Assembly: GCA_001792895.1 (NCBI GenBank)
Contig: MARA01000009.1
Location: 1,054,001 to 1,118,000, forward strand
DNA length: 64,000 bases
Reading direction: 5' to 3'
Source: Lentinus brumalis
Taxonomy: Eukaryota; Basidiomycota; Agaricomycetes; Polyporales; Polyporaceae
Within the stretch, counting starts at the first letter, position 1, and every line of letters begins with the position of its first letter. Under the pieces are notes generated by a model. It saw only the letters and a list, made by a program, of their open reading frames with translations. It was not told the DNA's origin and searched no databases. Below, one piece after another: positions 24,264 to 36,360 of the stretch. The translations under genes and the position numbers were made by a program.

Positions 24264-24384
24264 ACTTGGGGTTAATGTCCCACCGCGTTTGCTCAGCATT
24301 TCAAACTCCGCTGTGGCGGCCCTGATACGGCGTCTACGTGAGCTCACGTGAGCCCGGCGCGCGCGGTATCCAAATGCGGAAACT
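24264..24384 (+). repeat. MULE left terminal inverted repeat, 121 bp
   Basis: It starts ACTTGGGGTTAATGTCCC and is a perfect reverse complement of 28384-28504. It contains the 14-bp palindrome ACGTGAGCTCACGT (24336-24349), a plausible transposase or host-factor site. Confidence 0.95.
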
Positions 24385-24558
24385 CACGCGCGCTTCCGAC
24401 TTGGACGGGAGAGCGTACTTGCGAGGGCGGCGGCGGGAGGTTGACAGCGGCTTGTCGGGCTCTACCAAACATTCGCGGAAGCAGATTGAGTACACGGAAG
24501 CAGATTGTAATCAGTACGATAGTGAAGCGCACGAGCTCTTTGTCTTTTCTTCCTAATC

Positions 24559-27500
24559 ATGGCTACTAAAGCCTGCTCTACTTGCCACTCCACTCTACCC
24601 CTCAATAACTTCGGCACTCGGACAAGAAACTCCAATGGATACAAAAAAGGCGAACTCACCGCAGTCTGTCTCGCTTGTGCCGAAAAAGCAAAGGAGCGTA
24701 GGAAGGCAAAGGAGCAGAAGCGGGCGATAGTCGGAGAAGAGGAGGCTGAACAGCTCGAGGCAGCGGAGGACGACCTTGACGTCATGTCTCTGACAGACTT
24801 TGTCAATGCCGTCAAGGGAATGGATGCCCCGGTTGACATCAGCGCTCGTGTTGACGTGAAGTGCGCCCTGGGACCTGCTGCTGTGGACTCGGAAGGCACG
24901 GACAGGGAACGCGCAGATCGTATTGCGGAGGTTATTGGCGCATTTACAGAGCTGCATTGGACGTGAGTAAGGTTCCCACATGCAACACTAGTCGTGAACC
25001 CATACCATGACCATCTTAGACACGAGCTCCGGACTGTGCGGAAGCGGTCCGGGCGAGTCATTCATCGATACAGCTGTGCACAGTCATCAGAGCGCGAACA
25101 GAAAGCGAAGAGGGCGCGTACCGAAGTCAAGAGTCGTGATAGCCGCAGGATGGTCCGGTATCCCTGTGACGGCTGGCTTCATCTTGTGGTCGACCACGAG
25201 TCCGATATTATGACTGTCACTCTGAAACATAAGCTAGGGCACAAGGCATACAAAGACATCCGCTTACCGGATAAGTGGAAGGAGTACATCGAGGAGCATG
25301 CGCGTACGAAGACACCTGGCCAGGTGAGATTCGGTGTCATACGCGCGTGGATACTTGGGAATTGACTTACACACCTGCTAGATATGGCGTGATATCGTGC
25401 GCGAAGAATTGCGCGGACGTTCCGTAGACGACGTAAACCTTCTCTTCCGACCGAAGACAGTGTACTATTATTGGCACATTGTCAGTCGGAGAGAATGGCG
25501 TCTTGCGGACGACCCTCTTGAATCTGCGCGTACCTATGTCAAGCAGAACGCGCAGGATGCGCATGTCGCGCTTCTTGATATCCAGCCCGAGCCAGGAACT
25601 GAAGTTCTTGCATTTGAAGTCACGGACTTTATTGATACCTGGGCAAAGCATACCCAAGAGTTAGCCATGGATTCAACATGTGAGTGAGTCAACCAGGTAT
25701 ACATTGTAGAGAAAAGCTCATTTGGCTTACAGGGAACACGAACGGGGGTAACTTCGAGCTCTTCTCCGCAGTGGCAGATGCTGAAGGATCCGGGATACCG
25801 CTGGCCTTTCTGCTCATGAGGACGAGCAAGGACGCTGCTTCAGGAGCGAAGCAAGCGGTCTTAGAACGGTTTCTTCGTGCGCTGAAAAGCCGTGGAGTCA
25901 ATCCGGAGTTCACTCTTTCAGACAAGGATTGGTCCGAAATCCATGCGATGCGCGCAACATGGCCGAACACGAAGCATCAGCTCTGCTTCTGGCACGCTCT
26001 CCGGGCCCTCAAGCAGCGTCTGTCGAAGACGAAGGACACTCCCGCTGTGTACGATGCCATGAGTGCAAAGCGCGAGTTCGACTTCATAGACCCCAGCTTC
26101 GTTCCGGCTGCACAACAGGCGGACGGTTCGAATGAACGCGTAAGCATTCATTGAGTGGCTGCTCTTACAGCATGGATAGTAATCTCCCACCTCGTTTCCA
26201 GATTCCTGCACCACCTGAGAAACCTCTGCCACGGGTCCGGCTTCTCATCAATGGGCGGCCGCTTACTCTGACCCCGCAATACCCGCTATCGTGCTCACCA
26301 GAGAGTCGATAAACAAAGCACTCACCAAGAATGCAGACCTGAGCATCGAAGACGAAGAGGGAGAGATAGAGGAGGAGTGCCTTGATCTCCAAGCTGCAAG
26401 CATGCTCGGAGCGAAGCCGCCAGTCCAAGGACGCAAGAGCCGTGGTGCAGATAATGTGCCAGTGCAGGACGACTCAGAGGAGGAGCGGAGCGATGCCGGT
26501 AATTATTGGGCCGACCGTGCAGAGTTACAGGCCATTGACGAGGACGAGGACGACTGGTTTGATGATGAGGATGATCTGCGAAACCTCGTTCATCAGATCG
26601 CAGAGGACGACTCGAACATAGACGAAGACGCACCAACCTTGCCTGCAGAGAAAGGTGCCAGGTCCAAGCGAGCGGACTACGTGTTCTGTCCACTCTCCCA
26701 TCGACTTGCTATCATGCGACTCTTTGCCAAACATGCCTCTCAGCACTCCCTCCTACCAGAACGACATGGGCAGGCGCGTTCTCCCGACCAGATCCACCGT
26801 GACGCGGTCTCTGAGATGTATCATCACTGCAAGGCCAACAACCTGTGCGAAGTCTGGGCTTACCTGTGGAACTCCTGGTATCGCAAGTCGCGTTGGGTCC
26901 TGTGGGCCCGCTCCGCTTATGCGGCGAGTATACCTTGCAAGAGGACGACAATGGTCGTGGAAGCATTGTGGCGTAACCTGAAGCGCCTAGTGCTGCAGAT
27001 GTACAACCGCCCGCCTGTGGATCTGGCTGTTCACGCGGTTATCACACAGTCCATTCCCGCCTATCGACTCACACTCCATAACATTGTGCACGACTCTCGC
27101 TCTGGTCGTGCTGCAACCCTCTCCCACTTCCAGGAATCTCTGAAGCATGCCTGGACGAAGCTGAGCACGGTCGCTATCCGCGGGACTTACATAACGGACC
27201 TCGCAACGTTCACCTGTGACTGCGGAGCGCAAAAATACCACTCTCACCTCCTTTGCAAGCATCTCGTTCAGGCTGCCGGCCCTCAATCGCCCTACTGGTG
27301 GCCCAACGTTCTCCGCTACCACATCCCTCCCTTCTACCGTGTCCCAGCTTCGGGCACTGTCCCGCGCACCCCGGAGAAACTGCGCAACCACGCGTGGCTT
27401 TCCCGTATGCCCAACAACGACTTGCCGCTGCCGCCAAGCACCCCACTCTCATCAGAGGCAGCGAGGGCTATCTCAGTCCGGGATTCCGACTCGGATTCCG

Positions 27501-28013
27501 ATTCCGATGCTGTTCATATCCCATCAGAAGTAGAGAGCCCTGTCAGCAGCAGGAGGTCTTCAGTCTCGGTATGTTATGTGCTCTATCAATGCCCACTTAT
27601 GCCCACTTTTTGCTTTGCTAGATCATGTCTTCCCCGGACAAGGCACCTCCAACTGGGAGAGATGGCTTGATGCGCACACGGGCTGGTGGTGGAGGCGGCT
27701 TTGAGGTACGTCCCACCGGTGTTCATATAATATCATTGCTTGACCGACTTACCTCTAGCTGGATAATGCGGAGGAGCTGGAGACTGACGAAGCAATTCGT
27801 CTCCTCACCCGCCATATTGAGCTCATCCAGGATGCTCGAAATAATCCGGACGATCGGTTCTTGAAGCGTGCAAAGCGGGCCATGTCTGGCACCTCGAAGT
27901 TCGTCCGGAACGTTGAGAGCTACGCCAACCGCCGTACCATGCCGAAGACGAATGCGCGCGGTAAGGAGGGGCAAGCTGCAACGGATGTGATTGGGTATAG
28001 GCACAAACCTTGA
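24559..28013 (+). CDS. MULE transposase with SWIM zinc finger, one apparent frameshift
   Basis: Seven exons are readable: 24559-24962, 25020-25323, 25382-25679, 25733-26139, 26202-27568, 27622-27705 and 27759-28013, with canonical GT..AG introns in consistent phase. In order the protein has an N-terminal CxxC..CxxC zinc ribbon (CSTCHS, VCLACAE); the DDE catalytic core with AMDSTWNTNGG (first Asp), FTLSDKDWSE (second Asp) and CFWHALRALKQRL; an acidic linker (EEGEIEEEC); TTMVVEALWRNLK (likely catalytic Glu); a SWIM finger (FTCDCGAQ, LLCKH); and an Asp/Ser-rich tail. Related fungal proteins have PLPRVRLLINGRP running straight on into the acidic linker. Here the frame shifts after LTPQYP at about 26283-26285, as if one base were lost; the original frame stops at TAA near 26308. 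It should act in the nucleus. A cryptic intron or a sequencing error is the alternative to inactivation. Confidence 0.9.
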
Positions 28014-28383
28014 GGTGTAAGTGGTGTCTTCAACTTGTTTCGACTCTCTGCAATGTCCCCTCGCACAAAGTTGCGCAAAATTACCCTCATATAAAAGCTA
28101 TATATAGTCGCGCTCCTACGGTGTACTTCGCTTATACTAGCAATCAATGCCCCACTCTCCAGAAGCCCTACGATGAGACGTTCGGGCGAGCGCCTATTGT
28201 CGCTCTGCCAGGCTCAAGTAACTCGCAATTATATCTGACATCCTTACAGAGCGGTGCACAACTTTACCTTAAAACAATGCGCTAGCATGTAATCTATTGC
28301 TACGTGCACTTGTTGTTCCTTAGCGGTTTAAGCCTGTTGCAAGACAGGGCTCACGATGGGCGACGCTCGCTGGTGGTGAGTAT

Positions 28384-28504
28384 AGTTTCCGCATTTGGAT
28401 ACCGCGCGCGCCGGGCTCACGTGAGCTCACGTAGACGCCGTATCAGGGCCGCCACAGCGGAGTTTGAAATGCTGAGCAAACGCGGTGGGACATTAACCCC
28501 AAGT
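28384..28504 (-). repeat. MULE right terminal inverted repeat, 121 bp
   Basis: Perfect inverse of 24264-24384, including the palindrome at 28419-28432. The last base before the duplication is the T of CCCCAAGT. Confidence 0.95.
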
Positions 28505-28513
28505 AGGCCAAGA
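28505..28513. repeat. Target-site duplication of the MULE, right
   Basis: AGGCCAAGA, identical to the left copy. Confidence 0.95.
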
Positions 28514-30540
28514 CGGAGGCCAGGTTTTTCGTCACCAACGGGATCTATGTTCGCAACGGGCTCGTCCGAGTCAAAGTCAGTTCTCGCAATACAGGACTAC
28601 TATCCAAGATGATGATCTTGGATTACTCACAAAAGCTTTCCCTGCAGCTCTTCTATACCCGCACGTCCGAGCGAAGATCGACACCTGCCCGGGCCCTACG
28701 AGAGGTTCCATGCGAACGTCGTTCAATCTGCAAGAACCAGCCCTGGTTCAAGTCCGATTCTGAGGCGGGGTATTCAACCCGCGTGGTCGTACGGACGCCA
28801 GCTCAAGGACATTACGATCATCTTCGCTCTGTTTGGGTATCAGGTGAGTCGTCACCCGCAACACCCACACCCTCGTTTCTCATCCCGCGTCCTTCCTCGT
28901 GAATGCGCAGCCTGGCTATCACGCGCTGGTGTCCCGCAAATGCGCATATACCGTCATCCTCGAGCTCGGTTCTGCTCAGCATCCCTGATCTGTCGCCCAT
29001 CCTCGTGCAAGCCCTGGCGCTCACAGCTCATCCTCGCCCTCGCCCTCGCTATCGGTTCGCTCCGCTCTGCGTCATCGCATACAGGCACCTTCGGATTCAC
29101 ATCCCTGTCACACCCCGGCCTCTCGAACCGACCTACAGGGAGCCTTTGCGCTCGGGTACAGCTGTGAATAGTTTCTATCGTGGTCGGGCAGTCTGCGCTC
29201 GTGGGGTGGCGACTCGTGGCTATTACCTTCGCTGGCGCCGGTGGGTTGTCTCCTCCCGTCCCGGAGCCTACCGCAGGAAGAAGTCGGAAGCTCTGGAAGC
29301 TCGACTTCGTGCTACGAACGGAGGACGTCAAGGTCACTCGCATGCACTCTATTATGTCCTGTCGTCACTGAGACCGCGCCGTATATGTCATAGGCTGATC
29401 CGTTCACCTTCGCGATGAGAAGAGTGGTGAACAGACGCAAGGCCGGCATGGGCGGACCTGGGCCCGGCGGAGATATAGCTGCAGCGCGATACTCGGGCGA
29501 CGCTGGCCCAGAAGTCGCAGCTTCTCGACATCTTCTTCAGCGCGACCTACGCAGCGGAGCGCGGTTCGCCATCGTCGGCCTACAATTTGAAGACTGCCCC
29601 TGGACACGTTCGCCCTCGTGCTCATCTCTAGGATCAGGGTGCAGCTCAGGTCCAGCCTCGGAAGCAACTAAATCGGACCCCTCGCAGTACTGGTTTATAG
29701 CGGTGCACGCCGCATGCCCATACGGCGAGTCCAACGCCGGGATGGTCGAGTTGACCGAGCTGGTCGCCGCTCAACTCCCACTCGCATCGGATACTGTGTT
29801 CCTCGCGTTCTGGTACAGCCTTGGTTACGACAAGACGACTCGGAGACGCACCGACCTCGAGCGCAGATGCAAGCCTGTATGCGGGTCACCGAATTCGACC
29901 TTCCCCCTCCTCGGTCCACCCACCCCAGGATCGGCCGCTTGCTCCTCCACGATTGAGACGGGATCGGCTGGTTTCGACGTCGTCCTTCTCGCATCCGTGA
30001 AGGAGACCATCGCGTCAGATTCGGCGGAATGCTCATTATCCTATACTGGGCCTCGAAGTGTTCTGCACGACGGCCGAGTTGGTAGACCTTATACTCGATT
30101 GCATCGCGCCCGGACGCGAGCGGTGCTCCTCATCTGTCCGCCCCCACAGCGATGAACGTCCTCGTAGACGACGCGGTGACGTCGAGCGACGTCGATGACT
30201 GGGGCAATCCAGGATCCTGCGCGTACACTCCTCGGGTCTGCAGGACGACCTCCCCAATTGTCCCGCACGTACCGGACATCTACATGTTCGTTGCCATTGT
30301 CCGCCGCTTGGATGCGCAAATGAGCATGGAGCGAGTCCGGGTGGTGCACGTGCCGCCTGCCTTCTTGCCGTCTGAGCGGCCTGCACGGGAGGACGACTCA
30401 GCGGTCAGCCCCGGTACAGAACCGCCTGCACACGCGTTGACCATGGAGCTGACTCCAACGGAGAATCGGCATTGCTGCTCCTCCACCTGCGCATCGTCGT
30501 TGGACGGTCCTCTTGACCTTACCCATACCGGTCGCCTCTA
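28505..30540 (+). pseudogene. Module Y remnant, 3' part, downstream of the MULE
   Basis: This continues the interrupted frame (FFVTNGIYVRNGLVR). Further pieces include GPYERFHANVVQS and QLKDITIIFALFGYQ before a GTGAGT donor near 28841, CAYTVILELGSAQHP near 28945, and QKSQLLDIFFSATYAAERG near 29510. Most have counterparts at 58600-59700 (WQFKDITIR, YIVVLHLGSARYRC, RDNLARLPQI). The match is frame-specific, so the parent was coding, but stops and frame changes occur (for example a TAG near 29477). A 246-codon open frame from 29415 runs in a different phase and is probably incidental. Family unknown. Confidence 0.4.
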
Positions 30541-31374
30541 ATCTTCTCTGAGTCGCCTTTGTCTATCGCTGTCCCGTGTACACGCTCTGGACTCTCCCCA
30601 TCTCGTCCTAGTTCTGACTCCACGTATACGGGCTCTGGTCGTAATACCCGTCCTGCATGTTCAGACACTACAGACATTCGATCCGCTCGCCGATCAAGAA
30701 TACGGTGCTGAACGAGTGGTCTTCATTCCTGTGCGACGACACTACCGATCTCGTACTTCTAAGTAAGTACTCTGCGTCATCCCTTGCGAGTGCGCATACG
30801 TATCTATGTATCCCTATGATGCCTGAGGTATCGATGGTGCGGGAAACTTCCGCAAATCTCCCGAGCACCAGCTTCTATCAAGCAAGTATTGTGCATCGCT
30901 GGTATAGTGCGCAGTTAGCTCGTGCTCACCACGGCCAACAAGGTGGCGGTCCCTCGAGAGACGTGCGTCCTTCGGGGTGTTCTGGTTTGCCATCCACTTA
31001 TGGCGCGTACCGCCACGCTGCGCCCGTTCTTTGCGTATCTTGGCAGAGCATGGAGCTGTGCAGCCTGCTCATTCCTCGTGTTCGGTGGAGAAGCGCATAC
31101 CTGCAGCCAATGTCCACCTTGCGCCAGCTTCCGGTAGCTCTAAAGCCGCGTCTGAAGCGGCTACGTGCTCCGGAGCCACCATGCGGCATGTCTTCTCTGC
31201 CAGTGCGCGTTCTTCACTTTGACAGGCCATGCACGTCCCTCCCGTCAGCGTGAGGAAGCATGCATTGTGAGAGCCTCGCGCGTTGCTTCAGTCTCTTACT
31301 CTCACTCGTACCATTCCTCGGAGTCACATCACTTCTCCCCCTCTCTACGGTACTCGACAACATCGAGATTCAAG
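30541..31374. other. Upstream region of DUF6535 copy B
   Basis: Unlike copies A, C and D, copy B is not preceded by the array upstream block. A CT-rich leader with repeated CTCTC motifs is present just before the start codon. An open frame of 198 codons (30657-31253) has no recognised domain. Confidence 0.35.
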
Positions 31375-34300
31375 ATGGCCTCCAAATCTACAGACGATCC
31401 CGGAAATACCGCGTCTGCAACATCGACGGCAGACACAAACCATGGCCCGGCGAGCAGCGGCGCACCGAAGGGTGTACCAGAGGCCACGACGCAGGTCCGA
31501 CTGCTTATTTTCGGGTGGTAGATGGAGCTGACGGTGAGCTACAGGCACCAGTGTCTGTGGCTGCCAGGGAATCCAATGTCCCACCGAGCGGCGGCGTCGC
31601 CGGCAGTGAGAGTGCGCAACAGGCCGCCCCGGCACAGGTCAGACTGTTCGTTTGACCTCGGTGGAACGAGCTGACGACTAGACACAGGAACGAAAGGAAG
31701 GAGGGAGCTCAGAGCGGCCGGAGTGGGAGACCACCGAGACTCTCAAGGTGAGTGCTCGTTTCGTGCGTCAAAGCATTGTATTCTACATTCCTCAACCGGC
31801 ACGCAGAATTACTGGAGTACTAGGAAGACGTTCTTTCCGGAGAAGCAGCGCGCAGATGCTTGGGAGGAGACAGCAACAATTGTGAAGGACTACAGCGACG
31901 AGCTGGTCGACCGATGGAATAAGGAGATGGACAACCTGCTCATCTATGTATGTCGCCCACATCAGCACCATTGCCACTTGGGACTGATGTCATTGCCGTG
32001 CAGGCGGGTTTGTTCTCGGCGATCCAGACCGCATTCAACGTCGAGTTGTACAAGCGCCTCACTCCCGATCCCGATCCCGATCCTGTCCTCGTCGCCCTCG
32101 AGAGGATCTCGGCGCAGCTGAGCGGCTTCGCGGTGAATCCAGCCTTCGTCAACTCTACACAACCGTCCTTCGTCCTCGGTGATGTCAAGACCCCTCCTGT
32201 GCCGCTATGGATCGTCGTGCTCAACGCGCTCTGGTTCTCGAGCCTGATCTCGAGCCTGGCCGCCGCGTCCATCGCGATAATGGTGAAGCAATGGCTCACC
32301 GAGTACCAATCCGGGCTATCAGGGACGTCGCGCCAGACCGCGCGCCTCCGCCAGCTTCGTCTCAACAGCTTGCAGCGGTGGCGCGTGAAGGAGATCGTGA
32401 GCTTTCTCCCCGTCCTTCTCCAGATTGCCTCGGGACTGTTCTTCGCTGGGTTGCTCATCCTGCTGTGGAACCTCAACCGCACCGTGGCGATAGTCGGGAC
32501 CGCCCTTGTGGGGATTCTTGCCATCTTCACCCTCTCCACCATCATCCTACCCAGCGTTGCAACACATTGCTCCTACCTCTCCCCACCATCACGGGTGATG
32601 TTCGCGCTCACCCGACCATGGAGGAAGGCCCTATATTACTGTCGGGCCAAGCTTTCTTCGTGGATTGCCGCCCTCTATGACTGCTTTGCTGACGAGTTCG
32701 ATCGCTTGGACCTCATATACCCCAGTGCCAAACAATTCTGGGATCAGCATCCTCGTATCTACCACCTTTGCAAGATGCTCTTCCCGCGTGACCGAGCCTA
32801 CACCCTGGCGTGGCGCGGGATGGAAAGTGCCCTTGTTTCTCGACATACAGAGTCACTAGACGGCGAGATGGTAGCAACCGCATACACAACCTCGATGAAT
32901 ACCAATTTCCTGCAGCGCGCGGCTATGTGCACTACAGATCTTTCCCTCAATGCCACGAGAACCTGCTTCCAGCGAATCATGTCAGCAAACATCGCACATT
33001 GGGGATGGATGGACATCAGGTGCCAATGTTGTCGGTGCACCCTTGCATGTGGAGCGGCGCCCTCATCGCCCTCATGGACGTCTCTGGCAATGACGCTGCG
33101 TGGTCACCATCGACCTTGGTCGCGGCGCTGAAGACTGCGTACAGCTACATCAATCCATGGAATCAACAGCTTCAGTCAGACACTCCAGGGACACGTTTGC
33201 TCTGTGTGGACTTCACACGTGTTATACGCCACTACGACCACAGCGCACTACCTCCCGACTCTCCTTATATTGCCAAGGATATATACAAGTACTACCTGGG
33301 GTACGGTATGAGAAATACTCGAGACATGAAACTAGGAAACGATGTCCGCCAGCACGGTAACTTCCCATATTCAAGTCGCTTCATTGACCGCCTTCGAGCT
33401 GATGCACGCATACTAGCTATCTCCACCTACATCGACGACGCACTCAAGGGTTTAGAGGGGTCCATCATCGAGAACCCAAGCATCGAGCGAGCCCTGATCG
33501 CTCTTCAAGCCATCATCTATTGCGTCCCGTCAAAAACTGGGTTGGACTACAAGTGCGATGACCCGGAGTATAAGGCCGTACAATCTCAGGCTGCCCGCGG
33601 GCTGAAAGCCTTCTCAAATTTTCTATCTACAAGTCCCTCCTTGGACGAATCGTACAGCATGTCGGAGTACCGGATAGACAATGTCCTCGAGGCGCTCCGC
33701 GAGCATGGAGAGCGGGCGGGTCTCATGTCCACAGAGCTGCGACAGGCTATCGTCCGCTATCGGGATGCGTACCAGAGTGCGCACGAAACGCTTCCATGGT
33801 ATTGGGAGCGTAACAAGGAGCGGGTTCAGAAGCTCAGGGCCTCAGGCGCGAGCTCGACAACCCGGCGCAGGTGCGCATGCGTCGCCCCTGTCGTAGCACA
33901 TGCTCGCTAACTTCCGTTCATCTAGAACGCCACCGCCGGTGTCGCGTCTACATCTGGGGGAACCGCGGACCCGCTGACCATCGCCGCCCCAGCTGCAGTG
34001 TCCCACGATTCTGTCAGCATCGCCGCTGCATCTCAGCAAATATCCGGGACCCGAGATGGCATCCACACTGCGGAAACGTTGCCAGTAAACGGCTTCTCCA
34101 CACCACCGACCTCTCCTCCGTCCATCGCTCAGATCGCACCCACCGTGGTTCTCAAAGAATCTGTGGCCAGCTCCCGAGGGGCGGCAGACGCACACCCCCG
34201 ACGGAGCTGAATGCGAACGGTCGCTCAGCTTCTGCGGCTTCTCTGCCTTGTATTCGCACCGAAGCCGTGGACGAATCTGCCGACAGCCACCCAGGTGCTG

Positions 34301-34521
34301 TAGACAACGAGCGGGGTGCCCGGCTCGCCGCGACCGAATCCTCCATCGAGGCTCCACCGTTCCCCGATCACACCGCGACCGTCAACGAACCTGCAGTCAG
34401 CGTCCCGGGTACTGCAGAGGGAGACCGGGGAGCCCAGTCCCAGGAGGAGCTGGCGACGAACGGATCCTCTTCTACCTCGTCCACACCTCCGCCGTCCTCA
34501 GGTGGATCCGGTCTGCCTTGA
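31375..34521 (+). pseudogene. DUF6535 membrane protein, copy B (membrane part open, tail frameshifted)
   Basis: Six exons are seen: 31375-31494, 31545-31637, 31688-31747, 31807-31947, 32004-33870 and 33926-34521. All but the last two are clean. The first two encode a Ser/Ala/Thr-rich N-terminus (MASKSTDDPGNTASATST) unlike A, C and D. Then come NYWSTRKTFFPEKQ, YSDELVDRWNKEMDNLLIY and four membrane segments (AGLFSAIQTAF; LWIVVLNALWFSSLISSLAA; FLPVLLQIASGLFFAGLLIL; a helix from TVAIVGTALVGIL). The frame stays open to a stop at 33131. From the G run at 33001-33004 the ancestral frame continues in another phase (VHPCMWSGALIALMDVSG). An extra 8 bp near 33836 and a one-base loss near 34193 disturb the tail further. 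A shortened protein of about 500 residues with all four helices could still be made. Confidence 0.85.
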
Positions 34522-36360
34522 GCTCGAACTTTTCTTGGGCTGCCACCTTGCAGCTGGTCATCTACTCCCTTCCGTCCCGCAGCTGCTTCCGAATCACCGG
34601 CCCGCTGCCTCTCTTCACCCTTCCGTGCCGTATATATTACTCACATACACACTGTCTTGTCTCTCGTCGTCCCACGTTCGCGTCGATTCGCGTAGTCTCC
34701 TACCTCCTACGTCTCGTCCATCATACTCATGTCCTCAAATCCAGCTCTCCGCTCGCTCGCCGTTACCCCTGCCAGTACCACACCGCCAATCACGCTCGCA
34801 GGGTGAGTAACAATCATGTATTCTTCTATCTCGTCCTATGTACTAGTACAGCATCCAGGAGACCGATTGTACATGTATATCCCAGCCAGCCATCAGCCTC
34901 AGGTGCTCGAATCGACGGCGAACCATTCGAAATATACGTCTGCCGGCGTTGACATGCACGTTGGGCCAGAGGAGACCAAAAGCGACCGTCTGTGAACGCG
35001 AAGTCTTCGTCGAGGTCATGGAGGGACAGAACTACCCTCACCAGTCAACACCACACAGCGACTCCGTCGCGACTCGCATGCTCCTCCTCGTCCTGCAAGC
35101 TGTTGTAATTGTCCGAGCTGGATGATCGCGCGTAAGCCTGTGAGCGACAGGGCTCGCTATCAGCGCACACATCGGTGACGGGATCCGCGAGAGACGTACC
35201 TCGATAACATGGTCTGCGATACCTTGGCGTGGCTGCGTCCCGATGCCTTCACGACCTGCGTCGAGACGGATCGCCGTATGACGAGGAAGACCACCGGCGA
35301 TTGCTTACCAACCATGCGCCCGATCAGTGAGTCGTAGTGACTGACCATGGTCAGCATATCCGACAGCGAGCATAGAGCCTCCGACACCGTACACCCTCCC
35401 AGCCTTGAACTTGAGGACCGGGCGCCTTGAAGAGGAGCAGGTGCACATGTGAGCGTTACGATGAACATAGTGACGACGGCTCTATGCGCTCGCGGGGGAC
35501 GCGGGACCTGGAAGGGCGAGTGGTGGAACTAAATCGGCGTGGCTGTCACCATAAGTCGCACCTCGCACGACAAGCCACCTCACATTCCGCGTCTCCGAAG
35601 CACTCGGCCTCACGACGGAATGGTGGTATCGACTTCAGCATTACCGTGGCCATGAGGCGCACCTCGGCATCGTGGATGTGCTCAGCGCGCTATCATCGGC
35701 GAAGTGTGGCGATGGCTATGACTTGACCGGCACCCGTCTATCCTCACATACCTCACGGAGAGACTGTCGGCAGCCCATGCGTGTCCGAGACCGTCCCGGC
35801 AGATCAAACCCGGTACGTGAGTTTGCAGCTTGTCGATGCACATCTGGCCTGCGCATAAGTTAACGGGTCCGATGTGAGACGCGGTATGACTCCGTACCTT
35901 ATACAACAGACAACTGGCCGCAGGAACGGCGGCTCTCGTGTGGTACTACGAGATACTTGATGATTGGGAGCCTAGGACGAAGGTGTGCAGACTCGGACAA
36001 GGCTGGAGGAGGAACGGGGTACCTGTGTGGATGCACGCAGCATAGGAGAGAACACACACCGTGCCGTCACCATCCAACGATTACAGTCAGGCCGGGGCTG
36101 GAAGTCGAAAACAGTCTGCATGTGTGGAAGTGGAGGAGGATGCGAGTCGCGCGCTGTATACCGAAGTGACTCGGATCCATTGAAGAGACCAGCCCGGCAC
36201 AATGATCTCATACCAGAAGGAAGACGTGCTTGAGAGGACTGGCGGATCGCGAAGGCTCGAAGTTTGTGTCACTGTGTCCTGCGGCTACGGCGACTGTCGC
36301 AGCGGGTGAGTTGCGAGCAGACGCCAAGCGGCGAGACGTACCGGTGACCGTCGGTAAATA
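34522..36360. repeat. Downstream block of copy B: decayed minus-strand and module Y pieces
   Basis: The block matches 17955-19800 and 51863-53765 in order but is more diverged. On the minus strand SDMLTMVSHYDSLIGR and SPVVFLVIRRSVSTQV correspond to the membrane-like remnants. On the plus strand, near 36230-36300, RGLADREGSKF and PAATATVAAG correspond to the WREGAAL..AATVAAE exon of module Y. Nothing is translatable over long distances. Confidence 0.5.

Larger units (their letters stand above)
24264..28504 (+). mobile_element. Mutator-like element (MULE), 4,241 bp, nearly complete
   Basis: This DNA transposon has long terminal inverted repeats that are identical over 121 bp, a 9-bp target duplication, and one spliced transposase gene on the + strand. 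It is less GC-rich than its surroundings. Identical ends and a perfect duplication point to recent insertion. No second copy is in the window. The transposase has one apparent frame break, so the copy may depend on another source of enzyme. Confidence 0.95.

Noticed and set aside
30657..31253. 198-codon frame upstream of copy B
   Set aside because: Overlaps other open phases, shows no domain and is not conserved in the other units.
31375..34521. Assigning an ion-channel or transporter role to DUF6535
   Set aside because: Four hydrophobic segments are visible but no pore, binding or catalytic motif; the family has no established function.
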